DNA from: Nemertoderma westbladi | Taxonomy: Eukaryota > Xenacoelomorpha > Nemertodermatida > Nemertodermatidae | Length of the DNA stretch: 64,000 nucleotides | NCBI GenBank assembly: GCA_032718475.1 | Contig: JAUCBJ010007430.1 | Location: forward strand, 61,880 to 125,879 | Direction: 5' to 3' | Part shown: piece by piece, positions 18,905 to 28,528 of the stretch | How positions within the stretch are numbered: the first letter of the stretch is position 1 | Layout of the letters: each line of letters starts with the position of its first letter | Translations under genes and position numbers: made by a program | The notes under the pieces: generated by a model | The model's database searches: none | Told to the model about the DNA's origin: nothing | Seen by the model: the letters and a program-made list of their open reading frames with translations, nothing else

Positions 18905-21007
18905 ATGTGCGAACAACGGAATGCGATTCCAATGCGTTTGAATAAGGAAAATCCCGAACCGATATTGGCGAGGTGTTCGAACCATCAACAACTACGCTAC
19001 CAGGAAGGAGGGTATCCTTTATCAAATCCATATCATTCGTTTGCTATGACTGGACCAAAGGCGGGAGAAACTGTCGTTTACCCACCTAAGGTTGTTGAAC
19101 CCTTGAACTTACGCTGGACAAGGCGAATCAGTCAACCCGCGAAAAGAAAGAAGCTCTTAGCCTATACAGAGCCTACAAGGCTTTCGAGAAAGGTGAGATG
19201 GAAGAAGATTTGGATAGAGATAGAGAAGATTTGGCAACCTTCGGAAGAATTGTTGGACGAATGGAATAGAACGTTTAGATCGTTTCAGGAAAATGGTTAC
19301 ATGTTTTACGATAACGAGGGCGGCAGTCATCAACAGAGTTTGACTTCTAAGACTATACAAATCAGAGCGGCGGACGGAGTCTTGCACGTTTTCAGTAGAC
19401 AGAGGAGCGACAAACGAATGCCGATACCTCCAGCAAATACAAAGCGACACCATCTCATCACTGACATAGTAAAGAAGATGGACCAAGATTGTAATATCGA
19501 CCCTAGAATGCTACCGAAGATGGTAAGAAATATGATTTTAGATAAAACTGTTGTAAAGATTGGATCAGGAGTAAGGGAGGACTTAATTAGCGACTTCGCC
19601 GGCATGACGGACAGCGATGACCGACTACCGACACCTTACGTCAACACTCGACCCCTTATCTTGTGGTCTATAGAACAGGAATATTTTCGTGAGTATAATA
19701 CTCAGAAGACTGGAACTGGATACATTTCCTACCTGTTATTCAATTGGGATTATAAGGAAAGTAAGAGCGCTAAGTATATTGAGACTTATGGAGAAGGTGA
19801 TACTCCAGATATGAGTGAGTTTGAATCACAGCTCAAATGGAGAGGATGCGTGTATTGGGCTATTACGTCACCTCCAAGAGCGGTCCTACAATATTATTTA
19901 GCAATAGAGTCGTCAGTGAATGTTTGCTTAATCGCCGACATTGTGTCTCGGACTCTCAAAAGACATCCACTTTGTCTCGGAGAAGATCATACGTTCTACA
20001 TGGAAGGGAGAATTCATACCGACGTGTTTAGACGATTTCTTGAACCCTTCTACAACTCCGACGCTCAGTGTAATGCCTTTACTCGAGCAGGATTTAGTAT
20101 ATTTCGAGACGTGTATCTTCGCTGTGCGGGATCTCTTATCGAAAGGCCATCTATGTTTACATTGTTACTCTATGAAGGAGAACGTATCGTGGAGATTACG
20201 GATGAATCACGGCAGACGCGCGCGCCTATCGGTCACCTTGGTGATGATTTCGAAGTAACTACTACGATCACTGACGATCCTTTAGAGGAACTTCTTGAGA
20301 TAGAAAGGAACCTCCCGAAGAAATCTCAGACAGAGATTCGACAACTTGAAGCAACAGATGCTGTAGTTTGTATACAACCTTCAGAAACCTACCAACCCAT
20401 AGATCCAGATGATTATGATTATAGTGTGGGAGGAAGCGCTCGACCAATTGGAGATCTTATATATGAACGAGTGTGGTACCCTGCCAATACGATGTGTGGT
20501 AAATGTGGCGTCGCTGGACATCATTTGACCAAGTGCAGTGGAAAGCACATTACTACGACTCAACTAATCTGTGGATGGTGTGGAGATCAAGGGTCTCATA
20601 CCTTTTATACTTGCTGGAGATTTATGGCTCAATGTACTTATTGCAATATAAAAGGGCATCGAGCATCTGAATGCCAACTAAGAGACATACCTTATGAACA
20701 CGAATCTGTAAAACTCGTGAGAAAACTATTTGATGAGTGGGAAGATTTAGCCGACGAACACGTATCGGCACAAAGAAGACGATTTCCGATGAGGGCGCAT
20801 CTCGGATTTTGGGCGGTAAATCCCCAAACGATGATGTCGGAAGGATACATCTCCGCTATGCCCCAATATGACGAGCTTATCGGTAGTCGATATTTTGCCT
20901 CACGACAGTGGATTCCGAGTGGTGCACGAGTATCTATTACAGATTCACCCAGACAACAAGAACACGTGGAATTTTCAGAAAGTCGTAAATCGTATCACGT
21001 ATGGTGA
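18905..21007 (+). CDS. ORF3-A: DEDD exonuclease-like, triple zinc-knuckle protein
   Basis: A 700-codon frame downstream of integrase. An N-terminal Cys/His cluster (CMCEQRN...CSNHQQ) is followed at ~130-340 by a region resembling RNase D/WRN-type exonucleases: motif I MFYDNEGG (D-x-E, ~136), then TIQIRAADGVLHVFS; motif II VVKIGSGVREDL (~216-227); a motif III-like GCVYWAITSPPRAVLQYYLA (~317) where the expected Asp is absent. Residues ~529-593 hold three zinc knuckles: CGKCGVAGHHLTKC, CGWCGDQGSHTFYTC, CTYCNIKGHRASEC. Known families of this fold include active 3'-5' exonucleases and inactive RNA binders; loss of motif III suggests the latter. It lies in the env position, but I see no signal peptide or transmembrane segment. 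The exonuclease assignment is by motif reading only. Confidence 0.7.
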   Translation: MCEQRNAIPMRLNKENPEPILARCSNHQQLRYQEGGYPLSNPYHSFAMTGPKAGETVVYPPKVVEPLNLRWTRRISQPAKRKKLLAYTEPTRLSRKVRWKKIWIEIEKIWQPSEELLDEWNRTFRSFQENGYMFYDNEGGSHQQSLTSKTIQIRAADGVLHVFSRQRSDKRMPIPPANTKRHHLITDIVKKMDQDCNIDPRMLPKMVRNMILDKTVVKIGSGVREDLISDFAGMTDSDDRLPTPYVNTRPLILWSIEQEYFREYNTQKTGTGYISYLLFNWDYKESKSAKYIETYGEGDTPDMSEFESQLKWRGCVYWAITSPPRAVLQYYLAIESSVNVCLIADIVSRTLKRHPLCLGEDHTFYMEGRIHTDVFRRFLEPFYNSDAQCNAFTRAGFSIFRDVYLRCAGSLIERPSMFTLLLYEGERIVEITDESRQTRAPIGHLGDDFEVTTTITDDPLEELLEIERNLPKKSQTEIRQLEATDAVVCIQPSETYQPIDPDDYDYSVGGSARPIGDLIYERVWYPANTMCGKCGVAGHHLTKCSGKHITTTQLICGWCGDQGSHTFYTCWRFMAQCTYCNIKGHRASECQLRDIPYEHESVKLVRKLFDEWEDLADEHVSAQRRRFPMRAHLGFWAVNPQTMMSEGYISAMPQYDELIGSRYFASRQWIPSGARVSITDSPRQQEHVEFSESRKSYHVW

Positions 21008-21023
21008 ATTTGATCGTTTCTGA

Positions 21024-21623
21024 ACTGAAAAGCGGAATAAGGGAGCTTGGTTAACCGTCGCATGGGCATACCGAGCCGCGTTTTACCACAAACGTATACG
21101 AGCGAGCGTATTCGAGGAAGAGGAGATCCTAGAGGCGACAAATATACCAGCCACTCCGGTTGCGCCGTCTGCACGTCACCCTCGGGAGGACGGACAGGGT
21201 AGGATCATAAGGGTCCAGAAAGTTAGCCAACAATTAAAGAAGTCTATTAATATAGAAGAACGCAAGGGAGTTGAGCCGACCATTCGAATTACTCGGGATA
21301 CGGTATCGCTTCCTAGAGAACCAACAGGAGGATCGGGACATACACCAGCTGATCCAAAGGGGGCGCAAGCTACTCTTGGGTCTGCGTCATCCGCTTCCCG
21401 CGCGTTCCCAGACGTTCTACCAACTGTAGTGACAACTGATCGGTCACGAGGAATCGGACGAGGATTCGGGATACCTAATAGACGAATTTGTGAGGAAACG
21501 GTCGCACCGTCTCTCAACGTCCAAGCGAAACCAGTGACTCGCCCCACGAGTCCCATATCGCGAGCAAAGTCACCTGTGCGCAGTTTTCGAGGACGCGGCA
21601 GGGCTCGATCCACTAAGCGATAA
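21024..21623 (+). pseudogene. ORF3-A basic C-terminal tail, out of frame
   Basis: A frame open from 21024 to TAA at 21621-21623 encodes about 199 residues beginning TEKRNKGAWLTVAWAYRAAF, Pro/Ser/Arg-rich and ending FRGRGRARSTKR. ORF3-B also ends in a Pro/Ser-rich region followed by a basic end (KKLRKRRPRKKD), so this is probably the displaced C-terminus of ORF3-A. It is separated by the stop at 21007 and a frame change. Arg/Gly-rich ends commonly bind nucleic acid. Confidence 0.55.
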
Positions 21624-22414
21624 AAGGGAGGGCAAGGGTGGACAGAAGACTCGTGAGCCTTTCTTGTGAATTTGCGATTTATTTGAATTATATGTTTTAT
21701 ATTTAATTAGTAAGTTTTGTATTCTGGAAGAACTCATATTTAGTAAGATTTATATTCAGTAAGAATTTATATTTTGCAAGATTTATATTTTATATTTGTG
21801 TTTATTCCGAACTTATGTAATTTATATTGTTCCGAATACTATGCAATTTATATCTTATAAGCAGTATTTGTATTTACAGTGAAATAGAAAGTAAGAGTAG
21901 ATGGAAGACTCGTGGGCCTTTCTTATAGTTTCATTTGTAAAGTGTTATATTTGTATTTAGAAAGTTTTATAGTTAGAAAGTTTTGTACTTAGAAAGACTC
22001 ATATTTGTAATTATTCCGAACTTATGCAATCTACATTTAGGCACGAAAGTATTTGTAATTATTTGAATTTATGCAATATTTGAGATGCAATAGTAGATGG
22101 AAGACTCGCGAGCCTTTCTTATGATTTTCATTTATTTGTATTTGTAATTGTTTGAACTTATGCAATATTGAGATGCAATAGATTTATATTGGTGAATTTA
22201 ATTTAGATTTATATTGTACTTACTTAGTAAAGCCTTAAATATGTAAAGTTTGAATTTGTAATTATTTTGTATCGAATCATTATGTAGAAAGGAAGCATTG
22301 CTTGAAATTTAATTTGTAAATATGTAAGTACGCCCTAAGTATTCTATAATTTGATTGATTATTGGTGAAAACCGTATATTTTATGCACGACAATATCCTG
22401 TTTTCATGGAGCGG
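21624..22414 (+). other. AT-rich 3' untranslated region of element A
   Basis: No supported gene. It holds three copies of the dispersed motif GGAAGACTCGYGRGCCTTTC (21643, 21903, 22099), each leading into a T-rich tract with TTTGTATTT, GAACTTATGCAAT and GATGCAATAG blocks. The segment is thus a loose tandem repeat of about 200-260 bp. A short GGAGCGG purine stretch precedes the LTR. Confidence 0.65.
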
Positions 22415-23233
22415 TATAGAATTATATTCCCCAAATGCCGTGGATTTTCAAAATTTTTATTTTATTCGAATTAACTTTGCTAAAGATTACATTAAGTCCT
22501 CATTTGTATTTGCTATATCTATTGTACTGTATTGTATTGTATCTATTGTATTGCTTTCTATTGTACGATGATTAGTCAAGTGGTTCAGTAGCTCAGTCGG
22601 TAGAGCGTTGGAAATTATATGTAGTGTGTATTGAGTTCGAATCCTAGTAGGTGCGAATTATTTTTTGTGCAGAATTCCAACTCATTTAAATTGACCGCTA
22701 CAAATTAATTGCATTTGCTCGAAGTAAGATTAACCAATGAGACTGTAGTTATTAGATTGTAACCAATGTCGTACAAGTTATATATTTGCTGGACCAATAG
22801 CTATCTTTAAAAACCTGTTAGAACTCATAGAACAATCGAGAATTTTCTCGATTGATTGCGGCACAAATTTGGTATAAAAAGGTGCGATTTCGTTCATTAG
22901 TTATCTATTCTTCAGTATATCTTTCTTCAGTATATCTTTCTTTCTCAGTTACATTATTTTAGATTACATTGTTTATTGTATAATAGTTATTGTTTGATTT
23001 TGTAATAAAAGTTAGAAATACTTGTCACATCTGCCCTTTTCTATCTGTTTTATCATGCTTCACCACGGTGAACTCAACTGAGGGACAGGATGGCTGGCTA
23101 GACATCGGGCCACAGCAATGAACGGGAACATCAAAGGAATGTAGACAGGAGACAACCCGCAATATCATCTTAGTTATTCGCCCATCGCCTAAAAGGTTAG
23201 ACAGCGTTCGATGCCTTGCTACCTAAGTATAAG
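22415..23233 (+). repeat. LTR-A, 3' LTR of A-right
   Basis: About 819 bp, matching 6219-6986 apart from an insertion of CTATTGTATTG-type repeats (about 22525-22560) and scattered changes. It contains the tRNA-like module, CCAAT boxes, TATA box and AATAAA. It abuts LTR-B exactly at 23234. Confidence 0.85.
22582..22654 (+). promoter_or_regulatory. tRNA-like Pol III promoter module in LTR-A (A-right 3')
   Basis: Same 73-nt module as in the 5' LTR: A box, B box and following T6. This intact copy corresponds to the uninterrupted form of the site into which B-plus inserted in the duplicated segment. Confidence 0.6.
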
Positions 23234-24502
23234 TGTACGCGCTTTTGAAGACCTTTAGCAGTTTAACCTGCCAAAATTTATATGTCTTTTGGTTTATAAA
23301 TAGACTTTAGAAGATGACAAATATTTAATACCAATAAACACAACATTAGCAGAAGCCAGCCTAGTGCGCGTCCATTCACCCGCTGGATATACCCGGGAGA
23401 CTGGATTCTGAGGGCTTAGATTATTATTGCAGTGTAAGCTTACTGTATTGTATTATTCGATTGATCGTTAATAAATTTCTGACTAATATTATTTACTTTC
23501 GGGAAAATATTAACAGTTCCTTTAGGACGTGGCGCTCTATCTAGGTAAACAGAGATATGACTTATACTAATCACAACGGCAAGTCGGTAAGGCTTATGAT
23601 TCACGTATGAGGCGCATTCTTTAGGAAATGCTTAGTTATCAGTCACAATCATGCACACTACCGGTAACACACAATACTGCCCACTAATTTGCCGACCGTC
23701 AATGATTTTTATCATATATAAAGAGAACAGCAACGGACCAATGTAGTGCTTATCAAATAGCATTAAATTCACTACATACACAATAATATAAGTCGCAATC
23801 GCTATATATAACCCGTCTCTCTAACCTGTAGTGTATCAAGAAAATTGGGAAATTTGGGTTCTTTATAAATGTTCTCCAAATAATATTCAACCAACTAATA
23901 CAAAATATGACAACAGTAAAACATTAAGACGGTAGGTTAAGATATGATATGACAAGTAATGATATGTGATATATGACATAGACTGGACTGATAACAGTTA
24001 TACGCTCTATAATCTTGAGCCTACTAATGTTTCTTCTAAAGTATGAAAACGAATTGATTCTAGAGCCGGTGTTCCTGGCCTAGATACCAACAACACAAAG
24101 TATATCAAGAAAAACAGTAAGACTGAACACTCCTAGTATCATCGGCCGAATATCTACACGTCGACAGAAAAAATCGCTCTGATTGGCTCAAACCAAACAA
24201 AGAACCGTGCGTCCAATGGCTGTTTCCATGCCAGCAACCAGCTGCTAGATGTCGCAATCTGGATCATCAAGGCCAAGCCGTGTAAAGGTATTTGGGGCAT
24301 TGCGGGTTTTTTGCCTTACCATGTCCGCCAAAGCAGGTATATAGACGAATGACTTTTATGTCCGTTAAAACACCTTACGGTACCTTGCGGGCGAGGGGAA
24401 TATATATACAGTTTAGAGAACCTTTTTAGAGTATTCCAGCGCCTGGGGGGAAACTGGATTGCGAAGCAAAGGGGCCAGTTATATCCCACAGAAGCTTTTA
24501 CA
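23234..24502 (-). repeat. LTR-B, duplicated 3' LTR
   Basis: 1269 bp, on the minus strand beginning TGTAAAAGCTTCTGTGGG and ending GCGCGTACA, thus TG...CA. It differs from 44582-45852 at only a handful of positions, as expected for a recent segmental duplicate. Confidence 0.9.
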
Positions 24503-24580
24503 CCGCTCCCAGAAAATGGGATTTGAGTCTATAAAATATACAAAATCACAGTTTCTAATATACATAAATACTCTAAACAG

Positions 24581-27500
24581 TTAGTCTTTCTTGCGTGGAC
24601 GGCGTTTACGCAGTTTTTTAAAGCTAGCCAGAGTCCTTTTCTCTTTGGGGCGAGCCACTTTACAAGGAGGGCTATAACTCCTGGGTGAAGGGTGCAATAT
24701 GATTGCATCAGAGGGTGTAGGATTATGGTCGGTGTATCCGCCAGTCGAAGTACCGGGTTGATTGACATCATCGTCAGGGGAGAGAGGTCTAACGGCTTTG
24801 AGAGCTCGTTTCAAGACAGCCGCTCTTACGGGTCCTTTACGAGTGGTCTGAACGAGGGCCGTGGGTGGACCATAGGCAGTTAGAAACCTCCGGGGTTTAA
24901 TGGTCCTTTCCAACTCGCGTTCGCGGGCTCGGTATTCGTAAGGCCGTCGATATACTTCCTGTAACTCGGGGTGTGAGTTAACAAACAAGTCTCCATAGTC
25001 CGGATCCTGACGGATATAATTGATTAAGTTATAGGAATGAAGGTCGCTAGGATTAACACTCCTGAGAAATTTGCGTACGAATTTGGTTGAAATACATTCT
25101 CCGACGCGCTTCAGTAGCTCGTAACTTGATATGCGTGATTTCTGTTCAACCGAAGCGAATAGATAAGGATGGAATGCATAAACTCCTTCGTAAGCGTGTC
25201 TGGGATAATAGCGATGGCGCGAATCACAATGTAAATCAGCGTTCGCTTCCCAAACTCTGATGTAACGTAGTGTGATCATTTCATCTACGCTTTCCAAATC
25301 GTGATTAAAAGGGCAATCGAAACTGGCATGTCCCTTTAGTTGACAATGGTGACATTGAGTCATAAATTGAGGGCAAACTGCAAAAATATGCAAGTTATTG
25401 AGTCTGCAATATGCGCAATAAATTTCCATAGTCGGTTGTTCTTGGAAATAGGAACAGCGGACGTTGGTGTCCATGGGCGTATCGTGGTCTCTCGATGCGC
25501 ATAACCGACAACGTTGCCTAGAAACATAGTTGGCATGTCGATAATCGTACGCAGTGAGACACTGTGGACCTTGATACCATTCTATGATGTAATCGTTGTC
25601 GCTGTTCCGGGGCGCGATAGGCTGAATCTCTTCAGATTCTAGACATATTGGTTCGTCTTCCAAGTGCATAGCTGAAGTGGGCGCGTCTGTCTCTTCAGGT
25701 GGACCTATTGTCTGAATTTCCACGACAGAATAACCTGTGGGGATTCGAGGTCTTTGTATAACAGAGGAGTGCAAGTTCGATATACAAACTTCTTGGAAAA
25801 CGGCGAATCCAGCGCTATCCAACTTCTCTGCAGCTGAGTTTCTTAGGCTGAGCTTGGTCAAAGCGCGGTCTTTAAATTGGCTATCCACGTTGCAGAACGG
25901 GGTTAAAAATCGCCGGAAACATTCGAAACGGATGAATTTATTATGTTCATCTAGCTTAGCGAGTTTGGTCCCAAGTATTAATGGATGGGCGCGTATAGTA
26001 CGACTGCACACATCGGCTAGCCAACCGGCAAGTGCGGTGTTTTCAAAGATCGTGTATATAGCTAAGGAGGGACGGAGTGGAACACTCATGAAGCTATACA
26101 CGGCGCCAGGTGCGGTCAATGGTCCATCAAAGTATAATCGAGAATAATGGTCTCCGTATACTTGTTGATAGTTAATGGGATTTCCGACTTTGAAATTCCA
26201 TCCGTATTCCTGAAAGGCAAGATGTCCGATGGAAGTTCGTTGCACCTTTGTAATGTTGCTAGGCGTATTAGCATACATAGTGCGGAAGAAACCTCGACCT
26301 TCTGCCCAGGGAGCAATCAGCTGAGTATCAACGAAAGGGTATGGAATGTTCTCCATATTCCGAAAGTCGTTTTGGAGATCTCCATAAACAGCTGACCCGA
26401 TTTTAAGGATTCTTTCGTTGAACAACATCTCGAGTACGGGCTGGGGTAACATCGATCCATCGATGCCCATGGCCGGTTTGCGTTCGGTGTCAATGACGTA
26501 ACGCTGCGCGAGTTCGAATTGTCCATGTCGGAGATTCTTTTGTGTTTCGGTGAGAGTTTCAAAAGAATAATCAATCACGTCGGAACACGCTCGAGTAAAC
26601 ACGTGGGTAGAACCAGCTAATCCGCATATGTGGATCATGCGCGTAGTTCCTAGTTCTCCGACCGGAACGCTACCTTCATTATCGTAGGTGACAACTCCAT
26701 ACATCTCAATAACATTAAGAGTTTCATTCCACTCCTTGGTGGCGTTCTCTAGGGTCATCCCTACTGGATGCCACAAGGTGGCGCATTGGTTAGCGTCAGG
26801 GAGATCACTATACTTCATATGCCGAGTGGTATACGTCTCCACATTTCCATATCTTTGTATTTTCTCTTCTTCAAATAATACATCTAGATTCCAATGGACT
26901 AATCGAGTTTTAATAAATCCATCGAGATTATAAGGAGGTTCTATATCTTTCTCGATTCGAGAAATGTTATATGGTTTTCTAAATGAGTTTACCTTTACTA
27001 ACTGATCCAGATGTTTCTGCAATTGTTCGAGTTCGACAATGTCTAGAGGGTTTATTAGTGGTAGAAACTTTAAATTATGTGTCGGGTCCTCTGGTTTTAC
27101 CATATAATATTGAGTCAGATTAACGTAATAAGGGTGGTCTTTAATCCCATAAAACGAGTTCTGTAAAGGTCTAGCGCGTATGTTGACATCGTGTACCATA
27201 CGACGGACAAGATCCGCACGATTGTCCGGAGGTTCAACGAGTATACCGTCAACACGAGCGGCCTCGATCGGCGGACGCTGTAACATAGGGGCGTCAGCGA
27301 TAAGATTTTGCGATCCTGTACTGATATCAACCGGTTGAGGTTGTATCGTCGCGAAGAGCTTGTCCCCGAAATGTGGAATCATCGAGGGATGATGAATGGT
27401 TTTAGAGTAGAGGTCCGTCATGAGGATTTGAGCTTCCGGTTGGGCTAAAGCGGCTTCTTCTCTCTCTTCCAGTTTCGTGTGTTTCTCTTCGAGTAGATTT

Positions 27501-28510
27501 TCTTCCGCTTGTCTCTGTAAGCGTTCATCTAAAAATTCTTGTAGAGAATACGTGCGTCCAAGCTCGATGTCTTCCTCGAGGTTTTGGATTTCTCTATCGA
27601 ACTGTGGCAAGGCTAACTCCTTCACCGATTGGACTTGTTGTTGTAATTTACGTTTCTCTAAACAATCTTGTGTTCCCTTTCCGATTTTCTGTCGAATGGC
27701 GTCTAAAGCGTTTCTTATAACGCTCTCCTCGACTTCCGTGGCGGGTTGCATCGGGTTTAATCCTGGACGATTGTAAGGATCAAAGGGCGATATTAGCTGC
27801 CCGCGTCCCAATCCGGCTAAGTAGGATGGGCGGATGTCTAACGAACCCACTACCGGAGCACCACCGATTAATTGTTCGGGTAACACTAAGTCTTTGAACA
27901 GGGAATATAGTTCGGGAGGATCAGTGATACTGTTAGGATCAAGAGTTTGAGGTCTCACTAGGGAATGAGGAGGCCTGACCGAGTATTCCGGAACTCTGAT
28001 CATGGGTTTATTCAGTGATCGTTTAAGACGAGCGATCGCGGGTGGTATGTCGAACAGGTTTCGCTCGAAACTCCCGTAAGTGTAACGCGTAAAACTATGT
28101 TTAGCGCAACGTCTCCGCGGATGTTTGTGTCTTTCAGTTTGTTGGTTGGGTCTAGGGCATTCGTCACAATAATACCAAAGACGTACGTCCTGTAGAGGAA
28201 ACGCGGGTGAACGTTCTCCAGTTTTGCAATATTCTTCCATTTGTTCAAAACTATCCGGGATCACAGGTAGTGGACGATCGGCGGTAAGATACATCATAGT
28301 GAAATAGAGCCGTTTGAGTTCTACGACAGGGTCGTGATGTATACCTTGAGGATATCGAGTCTCTAAGTTCTGCTGACTAGCGATGTTGAGATAGGTTTCT
28401 CTCAAAAATTCTAGGTATTCGTTGAAGTCGATGCGTTTATCCGGTTCTTCAACGTTTTCTCTTTCCAGTCTATTACGAATAGAATTTTCGTGATCTATTC
28501 TCGGTTTATC
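24581..28510 (-). CDS. ORF3-B: DEDD exonuclease-like, zinc-knuckle protein (N-terminus lost)
   Basis: About 1310 uninterrupted codons of ORF3-B; the open frame runs a few codons past the junction to 28543 but without an ATG. N-terminal third: RLYFTMMYLTADRPLPVI and a Cys/His cluster (YYCDEC...RRRCAKH). A coiled, Glu/Gln-rich section lies near residues 310-385. The exonuclease-like domain is about 610-840: motif I VVTYDNEGSV (~620), motif II RILKIGSAVYGDL (~705), motif III-like AVYSFMSVPLRPSLAIY (~818) without the expected Asp. Zinc knuckles ~1010-1071 include CAYCRLNNLHIFAVC and CHHCQLKGHASFDC. A Pro/Ser-rich part ends in the basic KKLRKRRPRKKD. It is the most intact copy downstream of the N-terminus. 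The function is inferred: a nucleic-acid-binding accessory protein of the element. Confidence 0.7.
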   Translation of the reverse strand, partial: DKPRIDHENSIRNRLERENVEEPDKRIDFNEYLEFLRETYLNIASQQNLETRYPQGIHHDPVVELKRLYFTMMYLTADRPLPVIPDSFEQMEEYCKTGERSPAFPLQDVRLWYYCDECPRPNQQTERHKHPRRRCAKHSFTRYTYGSFERNLFDIPPAIARLKRSLNKPMIRVPEYSVRPPHSLVRPQTLDPNSITDPPELYSLFKDLVLPEQLIGGAPVVGSLDIRPSYLAGLGRGQLISPFDPYNRPGLNPMQPATEVEESVIRNALDAIRQKIGKGTQDCLEKRKLQQQVQSVKELALPQFDREIQNLEEDIELGRTYSLQEFLDERLQRQAEENLLEEKHTKLEEREEAALAQPEAQILMTDLYSKTIHHPSMIPHFGDKLFATIQPQPVDISTGSQNLIADAPMLQRPPIEAARVDGILVEPPDNRADLVRRMVHDVNIRARPLQNSFYGIKDHPYYVNLTQYYMVKPEDPTHNLKFLPLINPLDIVELEQLQKHLDQLVKVNSFRKPYNISRIEKDIEPPYNLDGFIKTRLVHWNLDVLFEEEKIQRYGNVETYTTRHMKYSDLPDANQCATLWHPVGMTLENATKEWNETLNVIEMYGVVTYDNEGSVPVGELGTTRMIHICGLAGSTHVFTRACSDVIDYSFETLTETQKNLRHGQFELAQRYVIDTERKPAMGIDGSMLPQPVLEMLFNERILKIGSAVYGDLQNDFRNMENIPYPFVDTQLIAPWAEGRGFFRTMYANTPSNITKVQRTSIGHLAFQEYGWNFKVGNPINYQQVYGDHYSRLYFDGPLTAPGAVYSFMSVPLRPSLAIYTIFENTALAGWLADVCSRTIRAHPLILGTKLAKLDEHNKFIRFECFRRFLTPFCNVDSQFKDRALTKLSLRNSAAEKLDSAGFAVFQEVCISNLHSSVIQRPRIPTGYSVVEIQTIGPPEETDAPTSAMHLEDEPICLESEEIQPIAPRNSDNDYIIEWYQGPQCLTAYDYRHANYVSRQRCRLCASRDHDTPMDTNVRCSYFQEQPTMEIYCAYCRLNNLHIFAVCPQFMTQCHHCQLKGHASFDCPFNHDLESVDEMITLRYIRVWEANADLHCDSRHRYYPRHAYEGVYAFHPYLFASVEQKSRISSYELLKRVGECISTKFVRKFLRSVNPSDLHSYNLINYIRQDPDYGDLFVNSHPELQEVYRRPYEYRARERELERTIKPRRFLTAYGPPTALVQTTRKGPVRAAVLKRALKAVRPLSPDDDVNQPGTSTGGYTDHNPTPSDAIILHPSPRSYSPPCKVARPKEKRTLASFKKLRKRRPRKKD

Positions 28511-28528
28511 ATTACTGTGAATTAGCTG
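28511..28528. other. Junction filler of the tandem duplication
   Basis: 18 bp (ATTACTGTGAATTAGCTG) present in neither parent sequence, between ORF3-B and the second ORF3-A copy. With the next bases it forms the inverted repeat AGCTGTGA-A-TCACAGCT, and it contains two similar GTGA-ending pieces. It thus looks like a templated insertion made during end joining. Confidence 0.7.

Larger units (their letters stand above)
6219..23233 (+). mobile_element. BEL/Pao element A-right, full-length but decayed (about 17 kb)
   Basis: Order: 5' LTR, 1.9-kb leader, gag, capsid end with zinc knuckles, protease, RT/RNase H, integrase, ORF3-A, AT-rich 3' region, 3' LTR. The order protease, RT, RNase H, integrase with DUF1759/DUF1758 regions and YVDD RT motif is diagnostic for BEL/Pao. 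Gag-Pol is broken by a G-run frameshift (11743-11751), stops near 12060, 12438 and 13112, a frameshift near 13690 and a stop at 16126. This copy cannot make its polyprotein. The 17-kb length is well above the 6-10 kb typical of BEL elements, largely because of ORF3 and the long leader and linkers. Confidence 0.85.
19822..28510. repeat. Tandem segmental duplication, unit 1 (8.7 kb)
   Basis: The unit spans the 3' part of ORF3-A, the 3' region, LTR-A, LTR-B and ORF3-B up to TCTCGGTTTATC. It recurs as 28529-31287 plus 43934-49859 at about 99% or better. Differences include a 9-bp indel in ORF3-A, a new stop and a few substitutions. The B-plus insertion is present only in unit 2. Confidence 0.9.
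23234..28510 (-). mobile_element. BEL/Pao element B, truncated 3' end (duplicate of B-minus)
   Basis: Contains only the 3' LTR (23234-24502) and ORF3-B of a minus-strand B element. It ends abruptly at the duplication junction (28510), with no gag or pol. It is the duplicated counterpart of 44582-49859 and not an independent insertion. Confidence 0.85.
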
